64,000 nucleotides of DNA from Periconia sp. R9002 (taxonomy: Eukaryota; Ascomycota; Dothideomycetes; Pleosporales; Periconiaceae): contig JAMAHW010000017.1 of the NCBI GenBank assembly GCA_023627715.1, positions 310,001 through 374,000 on the forward strand, in the 5' to 3' direction. Numbering within the stretch: position 1 is the stretch's first letter; every line of letters starts with the position of its first letter. A program made the translations under genes and the position numbers. Of the stretch, positions 22,378 through 33,094 are shown one piece after another. Below the pieces are notes generated by a model. It saw only the letters and a list, made by a program, of their open reading frames with translations, did no database searches and had not been told where the DNA came from.

Positions 22378-22798
22378 TTGTAAGGGGTCGTCAGTAGATG
22401 GTTGCGCACACTTAGAGGCTACGAGCATGCTTTTAGCGGGTTTCCCCTGTATAATAAAGATTTATACTTTTGTTTCAGACCTGAAGGTCAGAAGATTTTC
22501 TTCAATTTGGTTAACATGACTTTTATTCGTCGCTGTAGCGTGAAAGAATGTGAATGTATGCTCCTTGTAGCAGCCTTCACGAAATTTCCCAGCCATCCGT
22601 CATGTATCTCCGTTCCGCGGAATCCAACACAAGGCTAGTCACGATCCATGCATAGTGCCCCGCTGTCAGCTCCACTCACGCCTCGCCCTTATATAGCGCC
22701 TCACACATGGCACATCATCAAATCCTCTCACCTTCCTATATTTTTACTATATTTATTTTTTTATCCCAAAATTTCTCATGCTTCATCAAGACATCAAA

Positions 22799-22871
22799 GC
22801 CCGGCTGGCACAATTGGTTAGCGCGTGAGACTTTTAATCTCAAGGCTGTGAGTTCGAGTCTCACGTCGGGC
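22799..22871 (+). tRNA. tRNA-Lys(TTT): tRNA-Lys (anticodon TTT)
   Basis: A 73-nt cloverleaf. The acceptor arm GCCCGGC pairs with GTCGGGC with one G-U pair. The anticodon stem TGAGA/TCTCA encloses the loop CTTTTAA, with anticodon TTT at 22833-22835. The T-arm is GTGAG-TTCGAGT-CTCAC. There is no intron. A run of T (from about 22887) downstream would terminate RNA polymerase III. Confidence 0.97.
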
Positions 22872-22885
22872 GTCTGAGGCATTTC

Positions 22886-22904
22886 CTTTTTTCTTTTTCT
22901 TTTT
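22886..22904 (+). terminator. Pol III T-run terminator of tRNA-Lys
   Basis: T-rich stretch with several runs of five or more T starting 15 nt after the tRNA end. This is the usual stop signal for RNA polymerase III. Confidence 0.7.
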
Positions 22905-24411
22905 GCAGTCTTAGAGCGGCGTCGGTGGTGGAGATATCGAATCTGAAGTGGATGTGCCGCCCCACCCAATATCGGTCTTGCATGTGGAATTTTGCGGGAA
23001 AAGATCCCAAGTAAAGTCGATACCAGGGTTGATTGATGTGATTTTTTTTCGGTCTGGAAGAGATACGAGGCGGTATCACGTCTTGAAACCTTTTTTTTCT
23101 CACTATTTTTACTGTAGGCATTTGTACATTGTGGGGAAACAGAGGCGAAGTGTGGGGGGCGGACGAGGAGGAAGTCACGATTTGGGTCACCTACGTGCCT
23201 GCGTATGTCGCTCTTAACACTACACAGTAGCAACTCCTCCTGCACTCTTAAGACACTTCCTCACGCATGGGTAGGGAACGCTTCATTCATCTTTTGACAA
23301 GTTCCAACGGCAAACATCAGCAGACATCGCCTGAGCGTTTATCTATTGTTCTATCTTTTACGTTAACGCTGGTGGATTTTCTCACCTTAAACCATGCTTC
23401 ACCACCGTCCCCAACGATGGCTACTTCCAATTATCCTTCCTAATCGTACGGTAACTCCTCCACCACTCTGCCTACGTGTCCCTTCCTCACTCAATTCCCG
23501 CGTATGCCACCTATTTAAGGTGATTTTTTCTCTTCTCTATCTTATTTCTTGACAACGACTCCTCCCGCACTTCACGCGGACGCTCGCGCCTCAATGCCAT
23601 CATCTCCGGCTTCTCTTTCACCGACGATGACATGTCCAGCATCCTGTACTTGTGTGGCTTTGAGACGCAAATCACAGACTCCGTTTCCCCCTTTCTACTC
23701 TACTCACTGGGGCATAAGTTCTGCTTACGAGTATGTCCAGGACTCCAGTTAAGATGACTTTTTTTTCACTTCCTTTCCTTCTCCTCTTCTACTCATACGG
23801 TTTGATTCACTCTCCCGTTTCTACTACTCCACCTTCTTATGGTCTCTTCGCCTCCCTCCCACCCTCTTAGAATCTCACGACCCCCTACCATTTTGTGGTC
23901 TTGCTACCTCGTCCCCACGCCCTCTTATGATATATTTACCTCTCCATATACATTGTATACTCCATGGTGCCTGGATTAAAAAAAAGAGGCTACGTGCTAG
24001 ACGTACGAGTATACCATGAAATGTAAGAATGAATCATCGCAGAGTATTGTTACTCTTGGTTTCGCAGGCAGAAATACACATTAACGTCCTCGGTCCCGAG
24101 TATATACGGCTGTGCTATCGTCTCGTATGTTCCCTCTATTGGCAATACCGACAGTTCCGGTTTAGTCCAGATCTGACATGAAATGCATCAACTAGTACAC
24201 ATGTGGTAGTAGGGTTAGTAGTCTACACGATGTGCAGGGATGTATCCTGGTCTTCACCGGTATCCCCGTTTAACATTAAATAGGCGCCGCTGGTGCCTGG
24301 CCCTCTCACGTTATCTGCTGTGTACTTAACCTTTTCACCCCAATTGTCCTGCGCCGTCAGACATTGCCTGTAGCACCTCCAGCTCTCGTTACTCGGTTGT
24401 GCGACGCAATC

Positions 24412-26658
24412 ATGGCTGCTCGCGGAGACCAAACCCCCACCGTTGAGGACGATCCAGCGGCAGCGTCAGATGCAGTGTCGCTACACACTATCACCGAACA
24501 AGCCGATGCTTATGAGGCACAGGAACAGGAAGACGCCGACTTTGCCTTTGCGCTGGCACTGGAAGAACAAGAAGCGGCCAGTTTTGCGAGTACACAAAGC
24601 GTCAACCATCCTGGCACGGGCGAACCCATTCAATCACAGCCTGTGTCCGATACGGAGCCCCTCGCACCGTATCGTGACGACCCTGAGGCTGGCGAGGATA
24701 TCGATCCCCCTCCATACCGTGACGACCCAGATGCAGCCCCTGAACAACGTACCGATGCGGAAGCCGCAACCGACCCTCCTCCACGACAGCACATTCTCCT
24801 GCGGATCCTCCGGAAGATTATCAAAGCATGGCTATGCTACCTCGTCTGCTCCACCGTATTTACCATCGTCGTCGTCATTGTGGTGCTGGTTTTGGCTTTC
24901 ATTTACGGCGACAAGAAAGGTATCAGTCTGGGTGACCCCAAGGAAGCAGCGTGGTTGGCATCCGGCTCCCAAGATTACAACCTGAACCTTCCAAAATTAT
25001 ATCCCGTTCTTGATGAGAGCACTTCGGACACGTGCAAGAAGACGTGGGAAGATGCCGCGTCAGGCCTGCCGTGCCATCGCATGATCCTCTCGTCCGCATG
25101 GGACAACGGGAACGCGACAGAGGCAAAAGAAGCAGGCGCGGACCCTGTATACTACAACAACGCCGTCTGCACTCGAGCATGCAAAGCCGCGCTCAAAAAA
25201 CTAGACACCCCCATGCCTGCAACATGTGTGAATCGGGCCAACCGATTCAACTTTCAGAGCTATGGCAAGGATGGGAAAGCGTATTTCCAGGCAGATAGCG
25301 TAGAGGAGGGCCCCGCCGGCGTGTCTCAGAGCTTGTTGGCGCGATATGACCGCCTGTGCAGCGGACCCCCCAAAAAATACATTGGGAAGCAACCCCTGAG
25401 CTGCGCCGAGGACTTGTGGATGACGTGGGGCATCGTAGATGGGAAGAACGAGGCAAACCTCAACGGCTTAGATACATTTCTCGAACAGACCTCTGTTCAG
25501 AAGGTAATTCCTGGATTTCGTCAGACCGTCACGAAGTTATCGCCATCGGGCATGAATAGGACATTCACACGCAGCGTAAGCAGTCGTCGCGTGGGTCCTG
25601 GCCGGAGAGAGACGGAATGCAGCGACTGCCTACAAGACTGGCTCGCGAGAAAAACACTGAGCTTTAGGTACGGCCAGATACTCCACCCTGGCACCAGGAC
25701 CCCTGTTGGGCTCGCCGAATTCGAGGACAAGATGAAGAGCGCATCGCAACGGTGCTACAGTTACTACGATGGGCATATCCGCGTCTGGGAGGCAATGGGA
25801 TGGTGGTGTGATGGGGCACCGTGCCGCGACGACAACTCCATACCAGGTGTCGTGATCAACGTGCTTCATGGATACAACAGGGGAAATTCTCCTCCCGTGC
25901 CCTCCACTTTAAGCTTGGAGAATGTTGGTGTTCCCGCCAACAAGAGGCAACCTGTTCACGCGCTCCTCTCCGCCGTGCATGACATGCGTTGCGGCGCAAT
26001 AGGTCTTACAGCTAGCGACTTGAAGAATCCCTTTGTAACCTCTGGACATACTGTGTCAAGCCTCTGTACCCCGCGGTGCCTCAACGCCGTCGACCATATC
26101 GCCGAGCTCGCAGAAGCCGCAGAGTACCCCGGGTCGCCTTACACAGCCGTCACGGAGTCCATTGACACCGTCCGTGCTCTCTGCAAGTCCTCTTCCCCCG
26201 TCTCCTTCACCACGACACCAGACATGCTGTGCGCATCATCAAGCAAGAACCTCACCTCATTACCCCTAACCTCGTCCCCCTCCACACCTCCCGTCTCCCG
26301 CGCCTCCATCCTTTCTACCTTCCGCGCCAGCCTCGAAAACGCCAACGCCTGGAACGACGACCCGTACCATTCAAAAGCCCTGCGATCCCATGAAGATCTC
26401 AAGAAACTCCGCATAGCGGAGAGCGCGTGCAACACGTGTGCCGGCGAGATGTTCATTGGCAAGGAGGGCAAGTGGAAAGAGACGGTCGATGCTTTCTTAA
26501 AGGATCCGGAAGTCAACAGCACCGAGTATGTGAGGGTGGCGAGGCAGGGGTGGGTTGTGTGTGCTGACATGTACGGTATTTGGCTGCCGAGATCACAGAG
26601 GAGGCACTTGTTTGAGAAGGTCGGGCTTGGAGAGGGAGTTGGGGGGCTACCTGTTTGA
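24412..26658 (+). CDS. Large single-pass membrane protein, Cys-rich ectodomain
   Basis: The frame is open from 24364 but the first ATG is at 24412; 748 residues, no intron. The N-terminal 125 residues are acidic and cytosolic. They contain an Ala/Glu-rich helix resembling a ubiquitin-interacting motif (about 40-56) and two imperfect Pro-Tyr-Arg-Asp-Asp-Pro repeats; the second is a Pro-Pro-Pro-Tyr motif (about 99-102). A strongly hydrophobic helix follows at about 140-165. The remaining 580 residues face the lumen or outside and carry many spaced Cys pairs (Cys-Ser-Asp-Cys, Cys-Asn-Thr-Cys) and several N-glycosylation sequons. I do not recognise the family. PY motifs usually recruit Rsp5/NEDD4-type ligases, so endocytic turnover is plausible. 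Confidence 0.8.
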   Translation: MAARGDQTPTVEDDPAAASDAVSLHTITEQADAYEAQEQEDADFAFALALEEQEAASFASTQSVNHPGTGEPIQSQPVSDTEPLAPYRDDPEAGEDIDPPPYRDDPDAAPEQRTDAEAATDPPPRQHILLRILRKIIKAWLCYLVCSTVFTIVVVIVVLVLAFIYGDKKGISLGDPKEAAWLASGSQDYNLNLPKLYPVLDESTSDTCKKTWEDAASGLPCHRMILSSAWDNGNATEAKEAGADPVYYNNAVCTRACKAALKKLDTPMPATCVNRANRFNFQSYGKDGKAYFQADSVEEGPAGVSQSLLARYDRLCSGPPKKYIGKQPLSCAEDLWMTWGIVDGKNEANLNGLDTFLEQTSVQKVIPGFRQTVTKLSPSGMNRTFTRSVSSRRVGPGRRETECSDCLQDWLARKTLSFRYGQILHPGTRTPVGLAEFEDKMKSASQRCYSYYDGHIRVWEAMGWWCDGAPCRDDNSIPGVVINVLHGYNRGNSPPVPSTLSLENVGVPANKRQPVHALLSAVHDMRCGAIGLTASDLKNPFVTSGHTVSSLCTPRCLNAVDHIAELAEAAEYPGSPYTAVTESIDTVRALCKSSSPVSFTTTPDMLCASSSKNLTSLPLTSSPSTPPVSRASILSTFRASLENANAWNDDPYHSKALRSHEDLKKLRIAESACNTCAGEMFIGKEGKWKETVDAFLKDPEVNSTEYVRVARQGWVVCADMYGIWLPRSQRRHLFEKVGLGEGVGGLPV

Positions 26659-27740
26659 TTCGACACCTCCTTGACTCCATTAGAGCAGGGCAGAGGGAAG
26701 AAGAGAACATATTTCATTTTGATCTAGGAATGGACAGTATGATGCGTATATTGCGGTTTTTGGGTCGGCAGCACAATTTGTTTTCCTATCATTGCTTGTT
26801 TTGGGGTTCGTCGACGCACTTGGATACGAATTTGAAACGTTCATTTTGCCCATGCGTTTTCTAGCTGGGGAAGAGAGAAATTTACTGATGAATCTATGAC
26901 TTAACTACATTACTTTCATCCGGGCCTTCTTCCTCCACTCTTGCATATGACGTTATACACGGTTTATCGACTCATTCGCCATCAATCCACCATGGGCAGA
27001 TTGCACCAATGACTCGATCGCATATTCTACCTAGTGCAGCTGAAACTCTACTCTAGGTTTTCAATACTTTTGAAGGGGGTTTTCAGCTGACTTGGTTATG
27101 CAGGAGTGCGGCGAGGTTCTTGGGTTATTGTCAGACGGGAAATGGCGGTCAATGAATGGCTCGCACTCATGCTGTTGGATTAATTGGAAGCGAATTCACA
27201 GCGCCCATACTCTGTATCTGTATTTGAGTATGGGAGCTGAAATTAGTTAGGGAATTGCGATTGGTGGTATGGCTATTGACTGAGTGGGTGGAATCAGCGT
27301 GCCTAGTCACGACAGAGTGCGTAGTTTTTCTTTTCATCCTTGTCCGCGATTCGTATTATTTGGTTTTGATTTGTTTGATTGAGTGATTCATTCGGATTTT
27401 GACTGTTGTCTCTAATGGATTGCATCGAGGGCAGTCCTGTTGAACTTAGGATCAAATTCACCTTACACTCCCTCCTTGGGTAGCCCCCACGAAACATGCA
27501 TACTTTCACGAAATGGAACCCAGGAAAACGTTAGCGCCTTGTGTCTCCAGCATACATTTCTCAATGGATCCACTATTTGTATATGTGCCGTACAACTAGC
27601 GTGCTTACATCGCTGTAGTCAAGTATCCACTTGGTACCGCGTAATACTGTCTCAACTGCCACACTTATTTTCTAGCAGAAGTCTGCTCACCTAAGTTACA
27701 TGATCTTCATCTTCCAAGTTTTCAACCCAATACTACAACC
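26659..27740. other. Long intergenic region
   Basis: About 1.1 kb between two plus-strand genes. Only short chance frames were seen, with no repeat or RNA gene. Confidence 0.5.
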
Positions 27741-28532
27741 ATGAAAAACCTCCCCACAGTCGTTCTCGTTCACGGTGCCTGGCACCAGCCAGGTAATTAT
27801 CAAGCATTTATCGACGCCCTCACATCAGCCGGCTTTCCCGTCTACGCCCCACGTCTCCCTAGCTGCTCCAACGGATACACTACGCCGCCCACCGTATCTT
27901 TCGCCGAGGATACCACTGCTGTGAACACCGTCATTAAAGAGCGCGTAGCTGCCGGCGAGAACGTCCTGTTGATAATGCACTCGTACGGCGGCATAGTTGG
28001 GACCGACGCATTGACGGATGACTTACTCCGCACTACACGTGCCGCAGCAGGACAGCCAGGCGGCGTCGTTCATCTCCTCTACCAATGCGCATACATCCTC
28101 GAGCCCGGCACCAGCGTTGTCGATATCATCAAGGCCGCTGGAGTATTCCCCATGTGGTCGCAATTTATAACCAACTATGACGACGGATCTACTTTTCCTG
28201 TCGACCCAAATCTTAGCTTCTTCTCCGGGGAAGGAGATCCAGATGTTTTGGAGGCTTCGCTTCCTCTCCTCGTTCGCTCCCCATTGTCGGTTTTCAATGC
28301 TCCTGCCAAGAATGACTTTTGGAAGAAACTTCCCGTCACGTATGTTCATACGCTGAAGGACTACGCGGTGGCGCATTCGTATCAGATTATTATGCTTGAA
28401 CGTGTAGAGAAACATGGGGTTCGTGTGGAGAGAAAAACGTACGATACTTCTCATAGCATCTTCATCACGGAGAAGGAGGAGATGGTGAAGGTGGCACTTG
28501 AGGCGGTGCAGGATAAGCGGAACACCGATTAA
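27741..28532 (+). CDS. Alpha/beta hydrolase (esterase type)
   Basis: A single-exon gene of 263 residues. It starts with the beta-strand/oxyanion-hole block Val-Leu-Val-His-Gly-Ala-Trp-His. The nucleophile elbow is Met-His-Ser-Tyr-Gly-Gly (S81), and the catalytic His is in Thr-Ser-His-Ser near the end (H238). A cap region lies between. Length and motifs fit small soluble AB_hydrolase_6-type esterases related to plant methylketone/salicylate esterases; substrate unknown. No signal peptide, so probably cytosolic. It is convergent with the secreted-protein gene 150 bp downstream. Confidence 0.9.
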   Translation: MKNLPTVVLVHGAWHQPGNYQAFIDALTSAGFPVYAPRLPSCSNGYTTPPTVSFAEDTTAVNTVIKERVAAGENVLLIMHSYGGIVGTDALTDDLLRTTRAAAGQPGGVVHLLYQCAYILEPGTSVVDIIKAAGVFPMWSQFITNYDDGSTFPVDPNLSFFSGEGDPDVLEASLPLLVRSPLSVFNAPAKNDFWKKLPVTYVHTLKDYAVAHSYQIIMLERVEKHGVRVERKTYDTSHSIFITEKEEMVKVALEAVQDKRNTD

Positions 28533-28683
28533 GTCTTCAAAATACTCCTCTTAAGATGCTGTGACTATGTCAGGTCGACCGACGCCGCGAAGTCATTCTC
28601 ATTTCCTCATGCCACCCCCCTCTACACATTTCCCAAAATAACGATAAAACCTCATTCCCCCCGCGCATCCTCCATCACCCAAC

Positions 28684-29277
28684 CTACTCACCCCTTAACC
28701 ACGTACACAACCTATTCCGATCATTAGGATCCATCCAAGGCGTCTCCCCCTGCGGCACCGTCCCAGGAGCCCCCGCACTCGTCCCATTCGCCAACACACA
28801 ATACGTATGCCCACACGCGCTCTGCGGACCCCTATTCCCACACGGCCCCCACGTGAAGCGCGCGGCATTATAAAAATCAAACCCATCCACAGGATCTCTA
28901 TACCAGCCCTCGGAATAGTACCGCTGATCCTCGAATGTGTTCTCCCACCGCGTCCGGTTCTGCGTCGCGGCGTCGGAAGCGTCGAGCCAGTCGGCCACCA
29001 CCGAGAGCTGGTAGCGGATTGCGTAGCTGCAGTCCCAGTTGTAGAGCCGAATTTGGTGGCAGTCGCCGTCTGAGAAGGTGAGGTTGATCAAGGAGCCGTA
29101 GCCCCAGCCTGGGTTTCCTAGTGCTGTGCCTAGGGTGCGGAGGTAGTTGGACGTCTGTTTGACTTTTTCGGGCCAGGGGGGTGGTGGTGTGGGGTCGGAT
29201 GTTGTAGGATGAGGTGCCGCGTTGGTGGTGGTGAGGGAGAGAAGTAAACTGAGTGGTGCAACGAGTGAGGGTCGCAT
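28684..29277 (-). CDS. Small secreted protein, hypothetical
   Basis: A single-exon ATG frame of 197 residues. A clear signal peptide (about 1-20, Leu/Ser-rich, ending at Ala-Ala) is followed by a short Pro-rich segment. The mature domain has six Cys: Asp-Cys-His, Asp-Cys-Ser, Pro-Cys-Gly, Ala-Cys-Gly, Tyr-Cys-Val and Leu-Cys-Thr. It also has several N-glycosylation sites and many Trp and Tyr. No catalytic motif is evident. The size and Cys content are those of a small secreted fungal protein; an effector role is possible but unproven. Confidence 0.8.
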   Translation of the reverse strand: MRPSLVAPLSLLLSLTTTNAAPHPTTSDPTPPPPWPEKVKQTSNYLRTLGTALGNPGWGYGSLINLTFSDGDCHQIRLYNWDCSYAIRYQLSVVADWLDASDAATQNRTRWENTFEDQRYYSEGWYRDPVDGFDFYNAARFTWGPCGNRGPQSACGHTYCVLANGTSAGAPGTVPQGETPWMDPNDRNRLCTWLRGE

Positions 29278-30076
29278 TTTGGAGAGGGTTGGGAGGGAAA
29301 TGTTGTTTGAGTTTTTGGGGGGTTTGCTCGTGCAAAGTTGGGATCCAATCCTTAAACTTGATACCTCATAATTTCGTCTTGGAGTCGTTTCGTGGGGTTT
29401 TATATATTCTTTATTTCTTCTTCACTCTCTGCGCCGAGTTTGGATGTGCAAGAATCACCGTCGTATTCCGTCTATATTAATCTACAACGCTGCAGGTACC
29501 CTATGGTGCATGCGAAGTAACCAAACGGCCCCAAAAAGCATCATACTCAACGAGCATAATTGCACCTTACCCCTTCGTAAACACTCAGTCGTAGGCAGGA
29601 TTATCAAAAATTGATTCCCAGCCGGTAAATCACTATGATGCACGTTCCAGTCCTCTGTCTGTCTTTCTTTTTCTTCTTAACTATTTGGTTTACTATGCAC
29701 CATTGTGTTGCAGAAAGAGGTGGCAGTGTGGTGTCTCTGAGCGGCTAAAAACAGACAATGCAATCTATCTTTCATATTAGGCTACGTGAACAACGCGTGG
29801 ACGCCCAGGATCTCATGTTACGGTCACCAGCCACATTTGCGTATGATCAACGTGGAACATTGACAGAATCTAGAGTCTGGTGATGCGACGTTGCGATAGT
29901 GATTTAACGGCTTGGTATGCCAATTGTTGACCAAAATTCAAAATGGAGTTGTAGTTTTCTCAATTTCGTAGCACGTTTATAAAATGTTTATGACATCTCA
30001 ATACTAGCTATGTTGCACCATGTCGTGTATGTCTAAAAGACATCTTAGTCCGCTTCCCAAACATACTGCTGAATCG
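29278..30076. other. Intergenic
   Basis: About 800 bp. It holds the promoter of the secreted-protein gene and the 3' region of the Hsp70-like gene. No gene or repeat was recognised. Confidence 0.5.
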
Positions 30077-32421
30077 CTAGACAATCGCTCCTGCGTCAAT
30101 ACTTCTGGTCCATTTGCCTATAACCCACATCAACTTATTTAATTTCCTCAATTCATGCTGTGCTTCATGAGGGTCCTCCATCAACTCCAACCATATCATG
30201 TCCTGTTGACCACTTGAGACCATCAAGTAACGTTTAATGTCTCCCTCAATCTTGTTAGAGAGCCACTCGGGATCGTATCCATCAACTTCTCCCTCTCTGT
30301 ATCTATCCCACCACAAACCATCCCGGATTCTTGTTAATCGATTTCCTTCAACGGGTTCTCCACGCTGCATCGCCGTCAGAATTGCGAGCGTCTTTTCGCC
30401 AGCCACTTCCCTCGCTTGCATTTCCAGTAATTTACATTTGTTTCTCACGGGCCAGGCCTGGAAATCACAATCTAGTCCGGGGTGTGCTAACATCATCTTG
30501 CGCACGAGGTTATCGGCCATAGCCTCCCATGCAAATTCGGTTTCGCGCCGTTTGTTTGGGGGGATTTCCAAAAAAGCTTTGCTGGCACTGTTTTCATCGC
30601 GCGCGGTGAGTAGGAAACTGCGGTCCTCTTTTGCATGAAATATAATTTCGATCTACGTGTCCTTGCGTTAGTCTGGATTCGTGACGTCGATAACGCGTAC
30701 ACTCACGCTCGAAGATGCGTTTCTTCCAAGGGGCGACAGTGTCAGATTGAGAATCCCAAACAGTGCACAGAATCCCACGTCAGGGAAGGGTCCTGTACAC
30801 AAGTTGATTGCGACTGTTTCGTGGCCTGGCGGAACCATTAATCTCATTTTCCGTTGCAGGGGAAGAGGATCCTCATCCGCAAAATTTACGAAACTTTCAA
30901 ATATCCCACCGTGAATCTGGATACCTGCAGAAGATTAACCAAGAATAACGCGGCAAGCTTTGTGATTACGATCTTACCGACTGGATAATATAAATATGTA
31001 AATGATGGCGCCTCGTACGTGTCCAGGTCAAAAAACGGATTGATATAAAGATGGCCTTGAATTGCGGCGCCAATAACGCGAGCATGTTCGGGGTTGAAAC
31101 CGGCAGCTGTTTTCTCATCGAGGTATCGCAGTTGTTTTGCATCAAAGTGCAAGCTCAGCATTGATCGAACCGAGGGGAAACGTGTCAAATCACCGCTGTA
31201 GAGGACATGAGCAATTCTCAAATCTTGGTTGCGTTCTTCGGTGCGCGCCTTTTCAATGGCCTTATCGATGATTTTCGAAGCCTCGTCGGGTATAGGGTTG
31301 ATGATATTACTGTATGGAAATGGATTCCGCGATTGACTTCGGGAGCCTCTCGCTTTGATGCTGGTTATGAGACCACGCCAAATTGTGGGAAGACTTCTTG
31401 CCAGGCCAGATAAACTATGGAAAATACTACTCCACTCTAAGGGTTGTGCAAATATGACCGGTGACACTGGGTAAACACCCCCTTCTTCAAATTGGAGTAC
31501 AACAGCACCTTCGGGAGTTAGCCGCATGAAATCTCAATATCAGAAAATGCATCAAATTTTTGAAAAAGAAAGGGGGAAATTCCGCACCGTATCCATGCTC
31601 GTCAGCTGTATACATCAGCGCATACTCATCAGGGACCCAATGATGCCTGCTACCATTGAGATAAGCATTTCCTCCATGCCGTAAATACCCATTAAACCAG
31701 AAAATAAAAAGATCAGCATCTGAGCTAGCTTGCTCGAGGTCGTTCTGAAGCTTGAAGTGTTAGCAATGAATGTTCCCTCGAAGCTGGCAGACAATCCACG
31801 CACCTTTATAGAGACAAGATCTGTCGGATGGTTATGACCGAAATTCTGATCTTGAAAGATGTCTGGTAGATTAGCAACGGCGAATCTAACTGGTCTTCCT
31901 ATACTTTGCTCCGCCATATTCTTTAGATACGACACAATGTATACGAAGATATCCCTTGGACTGTACTCTTCCACCCTATTGTGGTATTTGATTTGAATTC
32001 TTGGATGTCCGCCGCGATCCTTTAGCATATACGGTAGATGTCCGGTCATATTCTGAACAACCGAGAAGTTTTTCCCTAGCAGTTCTGGGGGACAGAATAT
32101 AGTGTTGGCGTCTTTTAACCACCTTGCCTTTGCTGCATGACCAACGAGGACTCCTGAGTCGGTAAAAGAGACATAGTGAGGGATCGCCGTGAACCCTTGA
32201 GAATCTTCGAACACTTGCGCATGTTTTGATGTATGGTTGACCCTAGAAGTGAAGTCAGATATGTAAATGGTGGATGCACGTTGCGCTACGGACCAAGCTA
32301 TCCTTGAAAAAGACCGGTCAATGTCTACACCCACTACAAGGTCATCCGAAGACGGTCTACGGTCGTTGATTGAAGCACCAAGGTTTGCGAAATAAATGAA
32401 TAAAACCCCGGTAAGTCGCAT
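30077..32421 (-). CDS. Divergent Hsp70-like protein with signal peptide
   Basis: Five exons: 32421-31804, 31750-31588, 31532-30978, 30924-30707 and 30652-30077; 709 residues. A likely signal peptide (1-17) precedes the Hsp70 ATPase start Val-Gly-Val-Asp-Ile-Asp. Hsp70 landmarks follow: Pro-x-Tyr-Val-x-Phe-Thr-Asp-Ser, and later Gly-Asp-Leu-Thr-Arg-Phe-Pro-x-Val with Gly-Ala-Ala-Ile-Gln-Gly. A substrate-binding beta part has Ile-Glu-Ile-Ile-Phe-His and a helical C-terminus. The central phosphate-binding stretch (Asp-Leu-Gly-Gly-Gly-Thr) and the helices around it are absent or unrecognisable. The Gly-Gly-Ser-Thr-Arg motif is degraded. There is no C-terminal HDEL. It probably cannot work as a normal ATP-driven chaperone; an ER or secreted pseudo-Hsp70 is my reading. 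Confidence 0.78.
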
Positions 32422-33094
32422 GGCTCTGAACTGGTGAAGGTAGAGTTAGGCTGGCAGGAAGTAGCCACTCGAATAGCTGCAAATTGAGTAAAACTGAATC
32501 GAGCATTTTTCGAAATCTCGTGCAGTTATAATTATGTCCGATTTTTGGGCGCCTAATCTTCAGTGAACGACGTGTCCTCAGAAACTGATCTTCATGGGAG
32601 AGTGTGAGTATGTAAGCAAGGAGATTTGAGTGGTAAGCATTGCAGCGCGGCCGTCATACATAACGTGACGGGGTTTGCCTTGGCCTGGAGAAGGCTATTC
32701 GTCCGTATGTTATTGTGTCAAAGTGAAAAATGGCTCTGTTCCAACCTAAGTCCGTAATGCATATTATTGATATCATTGATGTACATACATAGGTAAGATT
32801 CCGAACCCAGGGTCCTCTGCCAATACCCATTTCATGATAAAAGAACTACGAAAGGGAAAATCAATGCGCTAGATAGATTGACTATACAGCAGAGAGCGAT
32901 TAGCATGCTTCAGACCTTCAATGTTGGAATGGCTGATGTAACATCACGTGACGCGAACAAAGCCACACCTGGCAATTTTGATAGCGATATGTGGATAAAA
33001 TAAGCAGACATACGAGAACTCGGCGATGAAAGGGTATCATTGAATTGAAAAAACGCTTGTACGCTGAAAAGAAGTGTTTCTGCTGCCGGCATGT
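32422..33094. other. Intergenic
   Basis: Promoter of the Hsp70-like gene and 3' region of the Arp10 gene. No other gene was seen. Confidence 0.5.

Larger units (their letters stand above)
22378..24411. other. Long intergenic region around the tRNA
   Basis: About 2 kb containing only the tRNA-Lys gene that I can support. From 23080 to 23960 it is rich in C/T tracts. Short frames near 23549 and 22948 are not convincing. Confidence 0.5.

Noticed and set aside
32243..32289. Possible 47-bp intron in exon 1 of the Hsp70-like gene
   Set aside because: Donor, branch and acceptor look fair, but removal shifts the frame and destroys the conserved Hsp70 block downstream.
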